Part shown: positions 53,517 to 63,930 of the stretch, one piece after another
Layout of the letters: each line of letters starts with the position of its first letter
How positions within the stretch are numbered: the first letter of the stretch is position 1
From: Prorocentrum cordatum
Lineage: Eukaryota; Sar; Dinophyceae; Prorocentrales; Prorocentraceae
Direction of reading: 5' to 3'
Length of the DNA stretch: 64,000 nt
Assembly (NCBI GenBank): GCA_963575745.1
Contig: CAUYUJ010005647.1
Location: 98,184-162,183, forward strand
Position numbers and translations under genes: made by a program
Notes under the pieces: generated by a model
Told to the model about the DNA's origin: nothing
Seen by the model: only the letters and a program-made list of their open reading frames with translations
Database searches by the model: none

Positions 53517-53929
53517 TCCCTGTCATCCGGGCCCCGCTGGCCATGTACTTCCGCGGCTATGGCGTGCGGCGCGGCGGTCCTGAGCGACTCCGTGAAGGGC
53601 CTGGCCGCGACCGACTGCAGGCCTGCTCGGGCACCGGCGGGCTCCGAAGCTGGTCGCGCTGGGCAGGGCGAGCGCGCGCACTCCGCAGCGCCCGCGGAGC
53701 CGTGTCGCCGCGGCGGACGGAGCGGCCGAAAGACACCTCCGCGCGGCGCCGGCCGCGGCGCGCGGTGCTCCGGGTGGCCGCCCGGGAGGTCGGCCGCGGG
53801 GCAGCGGCGCGCCGCCGAGGGGCGCAGCAGGCGGGCTTGTCCCCCCGGCGGCGAGGCGGGCCGCCCCCCTCCCCCCCCCCCGCCTCTGCTCGCCGCGCTG
53901 CAGGCTTGCGGCAGGAGGCTCGGAGGGCG

Positions 53930-54015
53930 CGCCGCGAGGGGGGGAGCGCCCTGCGGCGCGACGCAGGTCGCGGCCCAGCGGGGCAAGAGGCCCTCTCGTC
54001 GCCGAGGCCCTGTCG
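53930..54015. repeat. GCGCCCTGCGGC repeat, uninterrupted copy
   Basis: gcgccgcgaggggggg, agcgccctgcggcgcgacgc, aggtcgcggcccagcggggc and aagaggccctctcgtcgccg are contiguous here. The same text at 54455-54690 is split by about 145-150 bases. Confidence 0.8.
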
Positions 54016-54174
54016 TCGCCGAGGCCGCCCTCCCGCCTCTTCTCGACGCGCTGCAGGCTTGCGGCATGCTGACCCGGCGACACGCGACGCCGAAACTACG
54101 ATAACTTGCTTGGAGCGATCGCCGTCGATTTCGCCTTCTTGACTATGATTTTTCCGGGGGGTCATCGCTTTCGT

Positions 54175-54395
54175 TGTCGTTTGCGTAACTACTAGCGGAT
54201 TTCTTGGTTCCGCTGCGGGTATTATGTGCCGACGCCTTGACTTGCCTGCTGTTTCTTCTTGGTTTCGCTGTAACTACTAACTACTAGCGGATTTATTATT
54301 GGTTTCGCTGTCGCTTACGTAACTACTGTCGCTTGCGTAACTTCTAGCGGGTCTTCTGCGCCGTCGCCTTGACTTGCCTGCTGTGGCCTTACCTT
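54175..54395. repeat. degenerate tandem repeat (taactactagcgg, ttggtttcgctg)
   Basis: taactactagcggatt occurs at about 54186 and 54280, with further taacta/taacttctagcgg variants. tggtttcgctgt occurs twice or more, and cgccttgacttgcctgctgt occurs at about 54233 and 54363. Confidence 0.75.
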
Positions 54396-54697
54396 CGTCG
54401 AACTATGAATCGTTCTTTCTTTCCAGTGCCTGACGTGCCGCCAGGACAGCAGGCTCGGGGGCGTGCCGCAAGGTGAGGAGCGCCCTGCGGCACAACGCAA
54501 GTTCTTTGGCCTCGACAAAAGTTCACCCCTGCATCCTGGGACGCCTCCACGCGCGCCACGAAGACGACCGCGATGAGGCAGAACACCGCCGCGAGCGCCA
54601 CAACGACCGCGAGGAGCCCGAGGAACATCGAGAACAGCACGGGGGGACGTGCGGCCCAGCCGGGCAAGAGGCCCTGTCGTCGCCGAGGGCCGCGCAC
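54389..54697 (-). CDS. small frame with one membrane-like helix, doubtful
   Basis: A 102-codon minus-strand frame containing LFSMFLGLLAVVVALAAVFC then LIAVVFVARVEASQ, a hydrophobic stretch of about 27 residues typical of a transmembrane helix. The hydrophobic part lies in the piece that is absent from the related copy at 53930-54015, where the flanks join directly and in frame. It could be an exon or an inserted cassette. Homology beyond that is unknown, and the flanks themselves are repeat DNA, so I would not call it a gene without expression data. Confidence 0.25.
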   Translation of the reverse strand: MRGPRRRQGLLPGWAARPPVLFSMFLGLLAVVVALAAVFCLIAVVFVARVEASQDAGVNFCRGQRTCVVPQGAPHLAARPRACCPGGTSGTGKKERFIVRRR

Positions 54698-55205
54698 CGC
54701 TTAACAGCCTGGAACATATCCCTATCCCTATGCTGGGCATCTCCTCATCACGATGCCAATCCTAGGGATTCCCTTATTTTTGGAGGGCGAATCCCTAATC
54801 TTGTCATCGCCTTTTGGCGTGCCAATCTTAGGAATAGCGATGAGTTCGAGGCTGGTAAACCGCCTGGAGAGGGGGAGCCTCGGCGGACGGAGCGGCCCCT
54901 CCACGCGCGAGGCGGAGGCCGGGCGAGGCGCGGCACGCGCAGCGGCGGCGAGGGTCGCAGCGCCGGAGCAGGGGAGGAGCCCAGCCAGGATCGCGCCCGA
55001 GGGGGCGCCGAGGCCCCGCCCCCCCGTGGCAGCCAGGCAGGCGCGCCCCACGACCCGCAGAGCCACCATTCGCCGAGGGCCCTGGATCCGCCGCGGCGGC
55101 CCGACGAGCAATTGCCGCGAGGCGGGCGCGTGTTTTTTTCTCTCGGACGTCTGCGAGCAGGCACCTTTCTTGCGAGCAGTGCCGCTGCGGGAGAAAAAAC
55201 ACACA

Positions 55206-55560
<355 letters not shown>

Positions 55561-55855
55561 CACACACACAGTGTGTGTGTGTGTGTTGTGTGTGTTTTTT
55601 GTTGTGTGTGTGTGTCTTCCGACAGCGTGTGCTCTTTCCCACCGATGCTTCGGGGAGCGATACATCGGAACGAACTGTCTCTCCTCGGGCGCGCCGCTGC
55701 CCACCGAGCGCGCCACGCTGCGGGGCGCGCCCGGTGAGCAGCGCACGAGCCACGGCGGGGGGGCCGCTCCCCGCGGCGCGGCCGGGAGGCCCGCGCCGGG
55801 CGCCAGGGCCGCCGAGGAGCGGCTCGGGGCGGAGGGGCCTCCTGGGGGCCCAGAG

Positions 55856-55998
55856 GAGGAGGAGGAGGAGGAGGAGGCGGAGGAGGAGGAGGAGGGAAGG
55901 AAGGAAGGAAGGAAGGAGGGGGAAGGAAGGAAGGAGGAGGAGGACGAGGGGGAGAAAGAGGAGGAGGAGGAGGAGGAGGAGGAGGAGGAGGAGGAGGA
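55856..55998. repeat. GGA/GGAA microsatellite
   Basis: gaggag with an inner ggaaggaaggaagg run. It ends gaggaggaaggaacgatggt, identical to the junction at 22.57 kb. Confidence 0.95.
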
Positions 55999-56350
55999 AG
56001 GAACGATGGTGATGGAGCGCTCCTGCGAGCGGCTCCGTGGGAGCCAGCCCGGGCACGGGATCGGAAGACAGCACGCACGGGGCCACGCGCTCCCCGGGGG
56101 GGTCTCAGCAGCTGGGGGCGGCGGGTCGCGCCGCATCGCCGATGCATCGCCGATGCATTGGTGCACGGGCGATGCTCGGCCGTGAGCCCGAGGGGGAAAT
56201 GAGAAGGATCATGCCTTGGCAGAAGGCTCGAAGGCCCCCCCCCGCCTTCTGAGAAGTATCCTGAGCCTTCCCCAAAGACACGAGACAACTTCTCGGAAGG
56301 CGCGAGGGCATCCGAGGAGTCCCGCCGCCTCCCGAGAACGGCTTCTCCTT
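55998..56350. repeat. 350-bp dispersed repeat, copy 2 (partner 22568-22920)
   Basis: gaacgatggtgatggagcgc, tcctgcgagcggctccgtgg, atcgccgatgcat, gatgctcggccgtgagccc, then ccttctgagaagtatcctga and cttctcggaaggcgcgaggg align with the partner. Confidence 0.85.
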
Positions 56351-56499
56351 ATCATTCCCCCCCCCCAGGGCGCGCCGCCGAATCTGGCTTTTGGGCAACA
56401 GCCCGGGTCTCTGGCGGCCGTTCGGCGCCCTCGGCGAGGCGCAGCTGCTGCCAAGCATCCCGAGGCTGGAAAACCGCCGAGGACCGACGAAACGCCCAA

Positions 56500-56640
56500 A
56501 AACCCGACCACCACCCACCCACCACCACCACCACCCGACCAATCCTCGAGGAGGAGGAGGAGGAGGAGGAGGAGGAGGAGGAGCAGGAGGAGAACCTCGA
56601 ACCCGACCACCACCCACCCCCCTCGACTGCAGGGGGTGCT
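56500..56640. repeat. GGA run between two CCCGACCACCACCCACC motifs
   Basis: acccgaccaccacccaccc occurs at about 56502 and again at 56600, with an expanded gaggag run between. This suggests a duplicated flank around the microsatellite. Confidence 0.75.
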
Positions 56641-56710
56641 TCGCGCTGGCGGGCTCCAAGCGGCGTCGGGAGGCCATCGCCGCAGGGGGTGGGGGGACGA
56701 AGGGGCCCAG

Positions 56711-57000
56711 GGACCCACAAACAAATGCACACACAGATCCCTGCCCCATACCTTCTCCACATCTTCTGGGCTCTTGGTCTTCCCCCCTCATACTTCCCAT
56801 AGTTCCCCATCTGTTCTGGGGCAGTCGACGATGAACAGTGTTCCCCATGTATCCATACGTTCCATATGTTTCCCCACCTCTTTCCACATCTTCTGGGTTT
56901 TCAGTCTCCCCCCCCCCCTTCCCATGTTTTCCCGTATTTTTCCTTGGGGGTCGACGACTCATTGCGTCTGCCTGCGCGTGTTTGTTCCCCTCCTCAGGGG
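56711..57000. mobile_element. ACACA / CCCATATTTTCCC repeat element, copy 5 (diverged, with internal duplication)
   Basis: ggacccacaaacaaatgcac, then two or three diverged cores (ccacatcttctgggctcttg, ccacatcttctgggttttca, cccatgttttcccgtatttt), ending ttgggggtcgacgactcatt and gtttgttcccctcctcaggg. The tail from tatttttccttgggggtcga is repeated at 57206-57275. Confidence 0.65.
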
Positions 57001-57005
57001 GTTGG

Positions 57006-57201
57006 AGGCCTGGAAATTGGCACCAACACCAGCACAGGGGTTTGCCTCCACAGGGAGATGATGATCTTAGATTTCGGTGTTGGTGGTAATATTTCGGCCA
57101 CCTTGGAAGCCAGAATAGTACCACCATCACCGAGATCGGGATCGTCTTCCCTCGGTGGAGGCACACCGCCGACGTTGGTGTTGGTGTCAATCTCTAGGCC
57201 T
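57006..57201. mobile_element. 196-bp foldback element between duplicated flanks
   Basis: The left arm starts aggcctggaaattggcacca and the right arm ends tggtgtcaatctctaggcct. Arms are about 50 bases or more with some mismatches (tttgcctccacaggga against tccctcggtggaggca). It is flanked on both sides by the text ttccttgggggtcgacga(c/t)t...gtgtttgttcccc (about 56940-57000 and 57208-57275). Confidence 0.85.
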
Positions 57202-57376
57202 GTGATATTTTTCCTTGGGGGTCGACGATTCTTTGCGTCTGCCTGCGTGTGTTTGTTCCCCCCCCCTCAGGGGGGGCGCCGCGAGGGCGCGGCTCCGAGC
57301 CGCCGAGAGCGCGGCAGCCTCGCGGGCAGCCGCCCTGCCTGCGAGAGGGGTGGCCTCGAGGGGGCGCCGGGCGGTC

Positions 57377-57567
57377 GGCGACGCGAGGACAGGAGGAGGA
57401 GGAGGAGGAGGAGGAGGAGGAGGAGGAGGAGGAGGGAGGAGGAGGAGGAGGGGAGGAGGGAGGAGGAGGAGAGGAGAGGAGAGGAGAGAGGAGGAGGAGG
57501 AGGAGGAGGAGGAGGAGGAGGAGGGAGGAGGAGGAGGACGAGGAGGAGGAGGACGAGGAGGAGTGAC
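57377..57567. repeat. GGA/GAG microsatellite
   Basis: Nearly pure purine, with ggagggagg and gagagg variants. No gene is seen from 57275 to 58040. Confidence 0.93.
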
Positions 57568-58379
57568 CAGGAGTGACCCATGGGGACCTCGTCCCTGCCC
57601 GCAAGGCCCCTGGAGTGCCGAAGGACACGAGCCTTCGCACGTCCAGGGCAGCAAGCCAGTGCAGGAGGAGCACGAGCCTCCGCACAGGCCAAAGCGCAGG
57701 AGGCTCCAGGCTCCAGCACTCAAGAAGTGGAGCCCAGGACGGGCTAGAGGATCACGAGCCTCTGCGTCACCTGGGCGATCGGAATGAACAGTTATAATAC
57801 TCGCCTGGTCGCCTCTGGGGCCCCTTGTGGGCATGGGTGGCGACCTTGAGCTATACGGACTAGGTTCTGCTGACCTTTCTTGGACCTCTGGGGCGGGCAT
57901 ACCTTCTGGAGGTGCCCGCCATCAGTACTGGCAGCGAAGCCGCAAACCATACAAAAAAACATATTCTCTGAAGACCATTTTCAGACCTGGTGGCTGGGGT
58001 CTACTTTCCTGTTCCCAACCCACACCCCCCCGACGACACGACTCACCGAGACACCAGCCATATTCGGCGTAGTCGCCGCCGGGCATGCGGGTATGTGTGT
58101 GCATGGGCGAGCGCAGGCCTGCTCAAGACTGGTGCTCGTGGTGATTTCACCACAGACCTGACACCTCCACCTGCCACCCAAAGCTCGAACAAAGGTGTGA
58201 GAAGAAGCGCTGAGCGCACGATTCCTGCGAGAAGCCCTGAGGCGTGGGGCTGGTGGCGGCGTCCACTCCCCTGCCCAAGGATCAACAACCGCAGTGTCCT
58301 GGAGCGCTCTGCGCGCCCTTCTCCGAACCAGCCAAGCAACAACATCCCCTCGTCAGTGCGAGGCACTTGACCATGCGCA

Positions 58380-58900
58380 GTGGCTAACTCCCAACCTCTC
58401 TCAGCAGCTTGCGAGGCGAGCCCGTCAGCCGCCGCATTGCCGATGGACCAGTAAAACTGCTGCGCAGTCTGGATGCCTCCTGCCTCATCCTCCAGATGAG
58501 AGGCCGTCCAAAGCACGGAAACATCTTCGCCTCGGCTGGCCACTGCTAAACGAATTCTGATCCACAAATCTCGGTTCCATTATTTCGCGGCCCCCCTCCA
58601 TCCTCGGCCTGACTCCCAGGCCTTGAAAAGGGAAAGGTGATCAGTAATGTATTGGAGGGGCCCCGATGTCAGTTCGAGCGCAATGCAAAACGCTAGCAGC
58701 TCTGCTCTGGGGGCGGTTTGTTTCTCCCCGACAAGTGGGGCGGAGGCGCCCCAAGCCAAGGGCCACTCCAGAGGCTTCCCCGACATAGGCTCCAGGATGA
58801 CAACCCCCGCTCCGCACCTGCGCCGACGAGGGTCACTCGAAAACCGCCCCCCCGAGCCATCTCCGAAAACTATACATTTCCTGAATCAGCGCCGCCACGC
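58380..58900 (-). pseudogene. C-terminal RNase H domain of the LINE
   Basis: CIVFGDGSGG (first Asp, about 58850-58880), CGAGVVILEP, EKQTAPRAELLAFCIALELT (Glu, about 58690-58740), LQYITDHLSLFKAWESGR (second Asp, about 58620-58660), then after a frame change LWIRIRLAVASRGEDVSVLW with TASHL, and finally SIGNAAADGLASQAAERG (last Asp, about 58390-58440). All four catalytic acids and the H-loop are present. One frameshift near 58570 breaks it. Type I RNase H; it removes element RNA during cDNA synthesis. Confidence 0.88.
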
Positions 58901-58978
58901 GCGGCCCTGGGGCCCCTCCCATGAGAAGCAGCCCTTGAGAAACACAACCCATCATCGAACGACGGGACAGTGAGCTTT

Positions 58979-60060
58979 TCAGGGGGGGACCCCTCGGAGC
59001 CAAAGACTGGGTTCTAATTGGTGGCTGGCGATCGCGCGTGGGGTGAGAGCACCACTCTTTACAAAATCCTCATGTCCGCAGTTCGCTGGACACTCCCAAA
59101 TCCTGTGCAGCAGCGTTTCTGGCGCTGAGCGGCAGCGCCTGCAACCCAATTCTAGTGCATATCCTTGTGCCCGTTGACGCTCTCTAGTCCACTGACCTCC
59201 AGCAACCGCAGTGAGGGTGAGTCCCCAATTATCAATGTCGTCATCCCTCTCGTACTTGTGAAGCTCCCTGGATATATGACTGAAATCTGCACCATGCACT
59301 AAATCATACGCTCCTTCGAACTTGGCGGCATTTTTCCATACTTGACGTCGTAAATCTGAAACGACATCTCCAACGATCTGCGTCATATCGACATGGCCGA
59401 TTTCTGCAATGCCAAACTGGGGAAATATCCAATCCACTTCTCCGTCTGAAGTACTCTTTGTCCAATGAATAGGACTAGGACATGTACATGTCCATCCTCC
59501 TTCCAGCAAGGTGCCGATGATAGCTGAAGCTGGTCCTTTGACTCGACGCCAGCGTACCTTGCCCTGCACTAGGATGTGATTGAAGATACTTTCCCAAGCT
59601 GCAGCGACTGGACGATGTATTTCTGGCCTCTGAAACCATAATGTGAGCCATTCCCACATCAGCTGCCGAGGTAGTTCAAGTCCTGGACCCTTGTCGCCCA
59701 TCGTGAGCTCCAATACTGACATGAGGCAACGACCACGCTTAACCCCAGCGATAGTAGCAGCGGCTTGCCTTCTGACTTGCAGGAGCCTGCTGGGCAGCGC
59801 GCCTAGAACTCGATGACCGTATAGTCCTTGAGGTTTGACTCCGGTCGTCCATAACCCTTTAGTAACCTTGCGTGCCCTCGGCCCCAGTCGTCGTAGTCTG
59901 AGCACTCGACCATATCTCCTGTTAGCCGCCTGCTTCCGTTTGTTCGCCCTCTTGCAAACTCGTGCCCTCCTGCACTGACGTCGATGCCTAAATCCGTGGC
60001 CGAAACTTTGTAATGTACTGGGATGCCAAGATTCCTCAATACCTTAGCCATTCGCATGCC
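58979..60060 (-). pseudogene. reverse transcriptase C-terminal region with CCHC motif
   Basis: The upstream piece has KVLRNLGIPVHYKVSATDLG then IDVSAGG and SRRLTGDM, matching the post-palm DLG motif of LINE reverse transcriptases. The frame changes near 59890 and resumes with LRLRRLGPRARKVTKGLWTT and PQGLYGHRVLGALPS (59780-59880), the conserved P(Q)xLYG segment. A long linker follows. GCRRCRSAPETLLHRIWECP then ANC (59085-59150) is the Cys-His motif usually found between RT and RNase H. The reading segment stops at 58979; RNase H text follows in another phase after about 80 bases. Confidence 0.8.
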
Positions 60061-60073
60061 TACCTGCTTGGAG

Positions 60074-60230
60074 GACGCTGTGGGAGGAGGAGGAGGAGGA
60101 GGAGGAGGAGGAGGAGGAGAAGGAGGAGGAAGAGGAGGAGGAGGAGGAGGAGGAGGAGGAGGAGGAGGAGGAGGAGGAGGAGAAGGAGGAGGAGGAGGAG
60201 GAGGAGGAGGAGGAGGGGGGGGGGGGGCGC
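60074..60230. repeat. GGA/GAG microsatellite then poly-G
   Basis: About 145 bases of ggagga with a few gaa, ending in a G run of about 11. It marks the 5' limit of the LINE text. The following 60.23-60.90 kb is GC-rich with no supported gene; a minus-strand frame near 60894 (FVAYNAFKWAVQRMTNRDYT) has natural composition and may be another element scrap. Confidence 0.9.
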
Positions 60231-60917
60231 GCCGCACGAGGGCCCAGCTCCCAGCTCCGCGGTGAAAGGAACTACCGGTGGCGACGCCGGGGAGGGAGCG
60301 TACACCTGGGATGCCGCGGCCCGGGGCCTCGAGGCGGCGCGCGGCACGCCCGGGCCCGAGCGGACGGGGGCTCGCGCGTGCGCTGTGCCGCGGTCGCCCC
60401 CGGCGGTGAGCCGTCCTCGGCGCCTGGCGTGCTCCCTGGCGGGCGGGGAGGCGCCACCGCGCAAGAGAACTCCCGAGGGCCTCGGGGGGGGCAGCGGCGG
60501 GGGGTCGTGGCACGTGGTGGGGCCTGCTCGTGTCCAGCAGCGCACGCCTGCGGCGAGAGGCTGGAAGAGGCAGCGCGCGCCTGCTTCCCCTCCTCGCGTC
60601 CAGCACGCACGCCTGCGCGTGTCCAGCAACGCACGCCGGTTTCTCCTCCTCCGACTGCGCGCGCCATTGAGACGCGTCTGTAAGACAGGCTCGTGCGCAC
60701 TGAGCACCCCGCACAGAGGTGGCACAACTGGCTGTGGATCTTGACCCTCGGTGCAGTCGCCTTGCGGTCCCCGTGGGTGCAGTCACTCGTGGAGAGACCA
60801 ACCGTTGGGCAACCGCCTTGCCGTAAGCTGTGGTATAGTCGCGGTTGGTCATCCTTTGTACAGCCCATTTGAAAGCATTGTATGCCACAAACATATGCGG
60901 TTAGGGCTTATATGATG

Positions 60918-60963
60918 ATGGTGGTGGCGGTGATGATGATGATGATGATGTTGATGTTGATGT

Positions 60964-61001
<38 letters not shown>

Positions 61002-61052
61002 GCGATGGCGATGGTGATGGTGATGGTGATGATGATGATGATGATGATGATG

Positions 61053-61099
<47 letters not shown>

Positions 61100-61100
61100 A
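60918..61100. repeat. head-to-head ATG / ATC microsatellite, forming a long palindrome
   Basis: (gat)n runs from 60918 to about 61052, then switch to (atc)n through 61098. The junction tgatgatgatgatcatcatc is a perfect palindrome extending about 24 bases each way. Confidence 0.93.
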
Positions 61101-61236
61101 GGCATTATCATGTACGTACAATCACGCATGCGGATATGTACATACCTAGGGTGAGTACCAAAGTCTCTCCGAAACTCGCATGATAACGTCCCACAACACC
61201 ACCGAAGACGCTCGATATTTTTAAGACCTCCTCCTC

Positions 61237-61440
61237 TCAGACTCGCTCCCCTCCGTCATTCCATCCGCTCCCTCGCATACCCATGGAATCCGGTCCTTTG
61301 TCTTTGCCACGGCTTCGACTCCGGCTGCGGGCGCTGCTAGATGAGACGCTGGAAGAGCTGGACTTGTCCTTCTTTTTCTTCTTGGACTTTTTCTTCTTTT
61401 TCTTCTTCCTGGAAGTGCGAACGAAGTCACCATGCTGCAT
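61237..61440 (-). CDS. small Lys-rich, RS-rich frame, possible exon
   Basis: A 67-codon frame starting MQHGDFVRTSRKK, followed by Lys runs (KKKKKDK), Ser runs and SARSRSRSRGKDKGPDSMGM. Lys/Ser/Arg-Ser tails occur in splicing factors and nucleolar proteins. It is not explained by a pure microsatellite, and the composition differs from its neighbours. No partner exon was found, so function and reality are uncertain. Confidence 0.3.
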   Translation of the reverse strand: MQHGDFVRTSRKKKKKKKSKKKKKDKSSSSSVSSSSARSRSRSRGKDKGPDSMGMRGSGWNDGGERV

Positions 61441-61769
61441 GGTGGAGGGGTGGAGGACGCACTTGGACGACCGCAGGGCGAGGACAAAAAAACTAGGACG
61501 TGAGGATAAGGAATATCGGCTTGGCGAACCGAACTGCCATTGCTAGCCTTGGGCGCGCCAGGAGGAGAAACCGTTTGCAGTAAACCACCCTATTGGCACC
61601 AGTTCCGCCCGAGCGGCATCTACGCTAGCTGGCGACAGTAGAGAAAAGGTGGAGAAAGTCGGGCAAGTGGTAATGGGGGCTGACCTACATGGGGGATGAA
61701 GAAATGGCCCTAAACGGAGCCACCAGGGGCCCTAATTACCTAAAAGGGCCCCTTGAAGGTGCTTGTATT

Positions 61770-61808
61770 CACCGCCGCCGACGACGACGGCAATGACGAC
61801 GGCGACAA

Positions 61809-61840
<32 letters not shown>

Positions 61841-61915
61841 TCGCCGCCGCCGCCGACGGCGCCGACGCCGACGCCGACGACGACGCCGACGGCGACGACG
61901 ACGACGCCGACCGCG
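61770..61915. repeat. GACGCC / GAC hexamer-trimer array
   Basis: (gacgcc)n and (gac)n with gtcgcc variants. Asp/Ala, Thr/Pro or Arg/Arg frames only. Confidence 0.9.
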
Positions 61916-62003
61916 CGCCGCCGTGGGGACCCCATCGGCGCGCCGCCGCGGGGAGGAGACCGCGGGCGACCGTGGCACGGCAGCCCTCCGCAAGGGTTCC
62001 CAA

Positions 62004-62145
62004 CTTCGCGCTTCGCGCTGCGCGAAGCGCGAAGTGCGAATAACTTCGCGCTCTCGCGCCGCCTCCCAAGGGAGAAGAGGAGGATGAGGAGGAATCGGAG
62101 CCGAACCGCGAAGCGCGAAGCGCGAATAACTTCGCGCCCTCGAGG
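62004..62145. repeat. CTTCGCG palindrome and duplicated CGCGAAGCGCGAAG segment
   Basis: 62004-62034 is cttcgcgcttcgcg, loop ctg, cgcgaagcgcgaag: exact 14-base arms. The following gaagcgcgaagtgcgaataa then cttcgcgctctcg recurs as gaagcgcgaagcgcgaataa then cttcgcgccctcg at about 62110-62143. Confidence 0.9.
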
Positions 62146-62519
62146 GCGCCCTTGCCTCCGCCCCCCAACAGATGCCCCCCGCAGGGGCCGCGCGCGCGGG
62201 GCCGACGGTGCGCGGCGAGCCCCGCGAGCGCGCCGGCGGCGGCTGCGGCGGCGACGACGTCGACGACGGCGGCGGCGACGACGCCGACGACGAGGTCGAC
62301 CTGGTAATCTCCGATCGGGGCGGGGGTCTTGGGGCCAGAACGGCGGCGTGCCCGGGGCCATGGCCTGCGCAAGCCGAGGTCCGAGCCCGAAATCGCGCGG
62401 GTCCTCCCCTCGGGCAGAGCTCGGTCTCCGTCCTCTTCTTCCGTCCCCGATGGGTCCTCCCCCCGCCCTCCATCTTGGCTTTCGCAAGCCCTGGCGCCTG
62501 AGCGCGCACGCACACACAC

Positions 62520-62752
62520 ACACACCCTCCTCCTCCATGCACCACCTCGTCCTCCTCCTCCTCGTCCTCCTCCTCCTGTCCCTCCACCTCCACCTCCACC
62601 TCCACCTCCACCTCCTCCTCCTCCTCCTCCCCTCCTCCTCCTCCTCCTCGTCCTCCTCCTCCTGTCCCTCCACCTCCACCTCCACCTCCACCTCCACCTC
62701 CTCCTCCTCCTCCTCCTCCTCCTCCTCCTCCTCCTCCTCCTCCCGGCGACTT
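62520..62752. repeat. CTC / CCTCCA compound microsatellite
   Basis: Two similar blocks, each with ctcctcctcgtcctcctcct, then ccctccacctccacctccac, then ctcctcctc. This suggests one internal duplication of about 100 bases. Confidence 0.9.
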
Positions 62753-62759
62753 TCCGAGG

Positions 62760-63480
62760 AAGCCTGCTTTCGGTGAAGGGGCTTCGGGGCCGGGCGCACG
62801 GAGCCCTTGAACTGGTCCTCGTCGGTCGACTGCTGGATCCGCTCGCGCGGCTCGTGGGCGCAGGCGCCGAGGCAGCCCACGGCCGGGGCTGTCGCCGTCC
62901 CCGCGCAGCCGATGGCACGACTGCAACCTGGGAGGCGCGCGTCCCAACGCCCGGGTCGCACCGCCCCGAGGGGGGTTCAATTTGGGAGATCCCACCAGCC
63001 CTTTGGGTGGCAGGTGGTCCAAGGAAGGCCACTCTCCTCTTCCACAACCCCCCTCTTCCCTCCGGGGAGGGGAACCATCCCCGACCCCCTTGGGGAACCA
63101 TCCCCGCCCATCCCCCGCGACGAATTAGAACCTCCTTCTTCGGCCCCTGGGAGAGCCATTTTACACCGCGCCCGCCCGCACCCCGCACCGCGAGTTGCAG
63201 TCCACCCCCCCTCGGGGGGAGGGATGGCGGGGCTGCAAAGCGGCACCCCGCCATCAGGTCTGCAATTCCCTCTGGAGCTCCCTTTGCGGCCTGGCTTGCC
63301 GCCACCCACGGAAAAAGAGGCGTCGCCCCTGCCACCATCATCCTCTTGCCATTTCCTCGTCCTCTCTTTGTCTCCTCTCCGGCACCATCGTTGCCCTTCC
63401 CCCTTCCGCCTCAACCTCCGCCTGTCTCCTGGGGCGGGCAGGGGGGGGGGGCGGGAAGGACGGGCAGGGCGCTAATGGCC
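62760..63480. other. no gene recognised
   Basis: GC-rich mixed sequence. Small ggggaaccatccccg pieces recur at about 63070 and 63090. No supported coding feature. Confidence 0.4.
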
Positions 63481-63930
63481 AGAATCCTCCCTCCTCCCTC
63501 CCCTTCCTCTTCCTCCTCCTCCTCCTCCTCCTCCTCCTCCTCCTCCTCCTCCTCCCTTCCTTCCTTCCTTCCTTCCTTCCTTCCTTCCTTCCTTCCTTCC
63601 CTCCTCCTCCTCCTCCTCCTCCTCCTCTCCTACCTCCTCCCTGCTCCTGCTCCTCCTCCCCGCCTCCCGTGCCTCCGCCTCCGCCTCCGCTTTTGCCTCC
63701 GCCTCCTCCTCCTCCTCCTCCTCCTCCCCTCCTTTCCCCTCTCCTTTCCCTCCCTCCTTTTCCTGTCTCCTCTGTCCCCCTCCTCCTCCCCTCCTTGTCC
63801 CTTCCTCGTCCTCCTCATCCTCGTCGTCCTCCTCCTCCTCCTCCGCCCCCCTCCTCCGCCTCCTCCTCTTCCGCCTCCGCCTCCGCCTCCGCCGCCTCCT
63901 CCTCCTCGTCCTCCTCCTCCTCCTCCACAA
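63480..63930. repeat. CTC, CCTT and CCTCCG compound polypyrimidine block
   Basis: (ctc)n from 63505, a pure (ccttcctt)n run at about 63554-63600, then mixed ctc, gcctccgcctcc and ctcctcgtc to 63930. Pyrimidine-rich on the plus strand throughout. Confidence 0.93.

Larger units (their letters stand above)
58040..60060 (-). mobile_element. 5'-truncated LINE, 3' part with RT end, CCHC motif and RNase H
   Basis: On the minus strand the order is: reverse transcriptase C terminus (60060-59650), linker, a Cys-His motif (about 59150-59085) and an RNase H domain (58900-58380). This is the usual order for LINEs of the R1, I or Tad type, with RNase H last. Frameshifts occur near 59890 and 58570, so it is inactive. 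The 5' side is cut off by a GGA microsatellite (60074-60222). No 3' tail or target duplication was identified. Confidence 0.8.
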
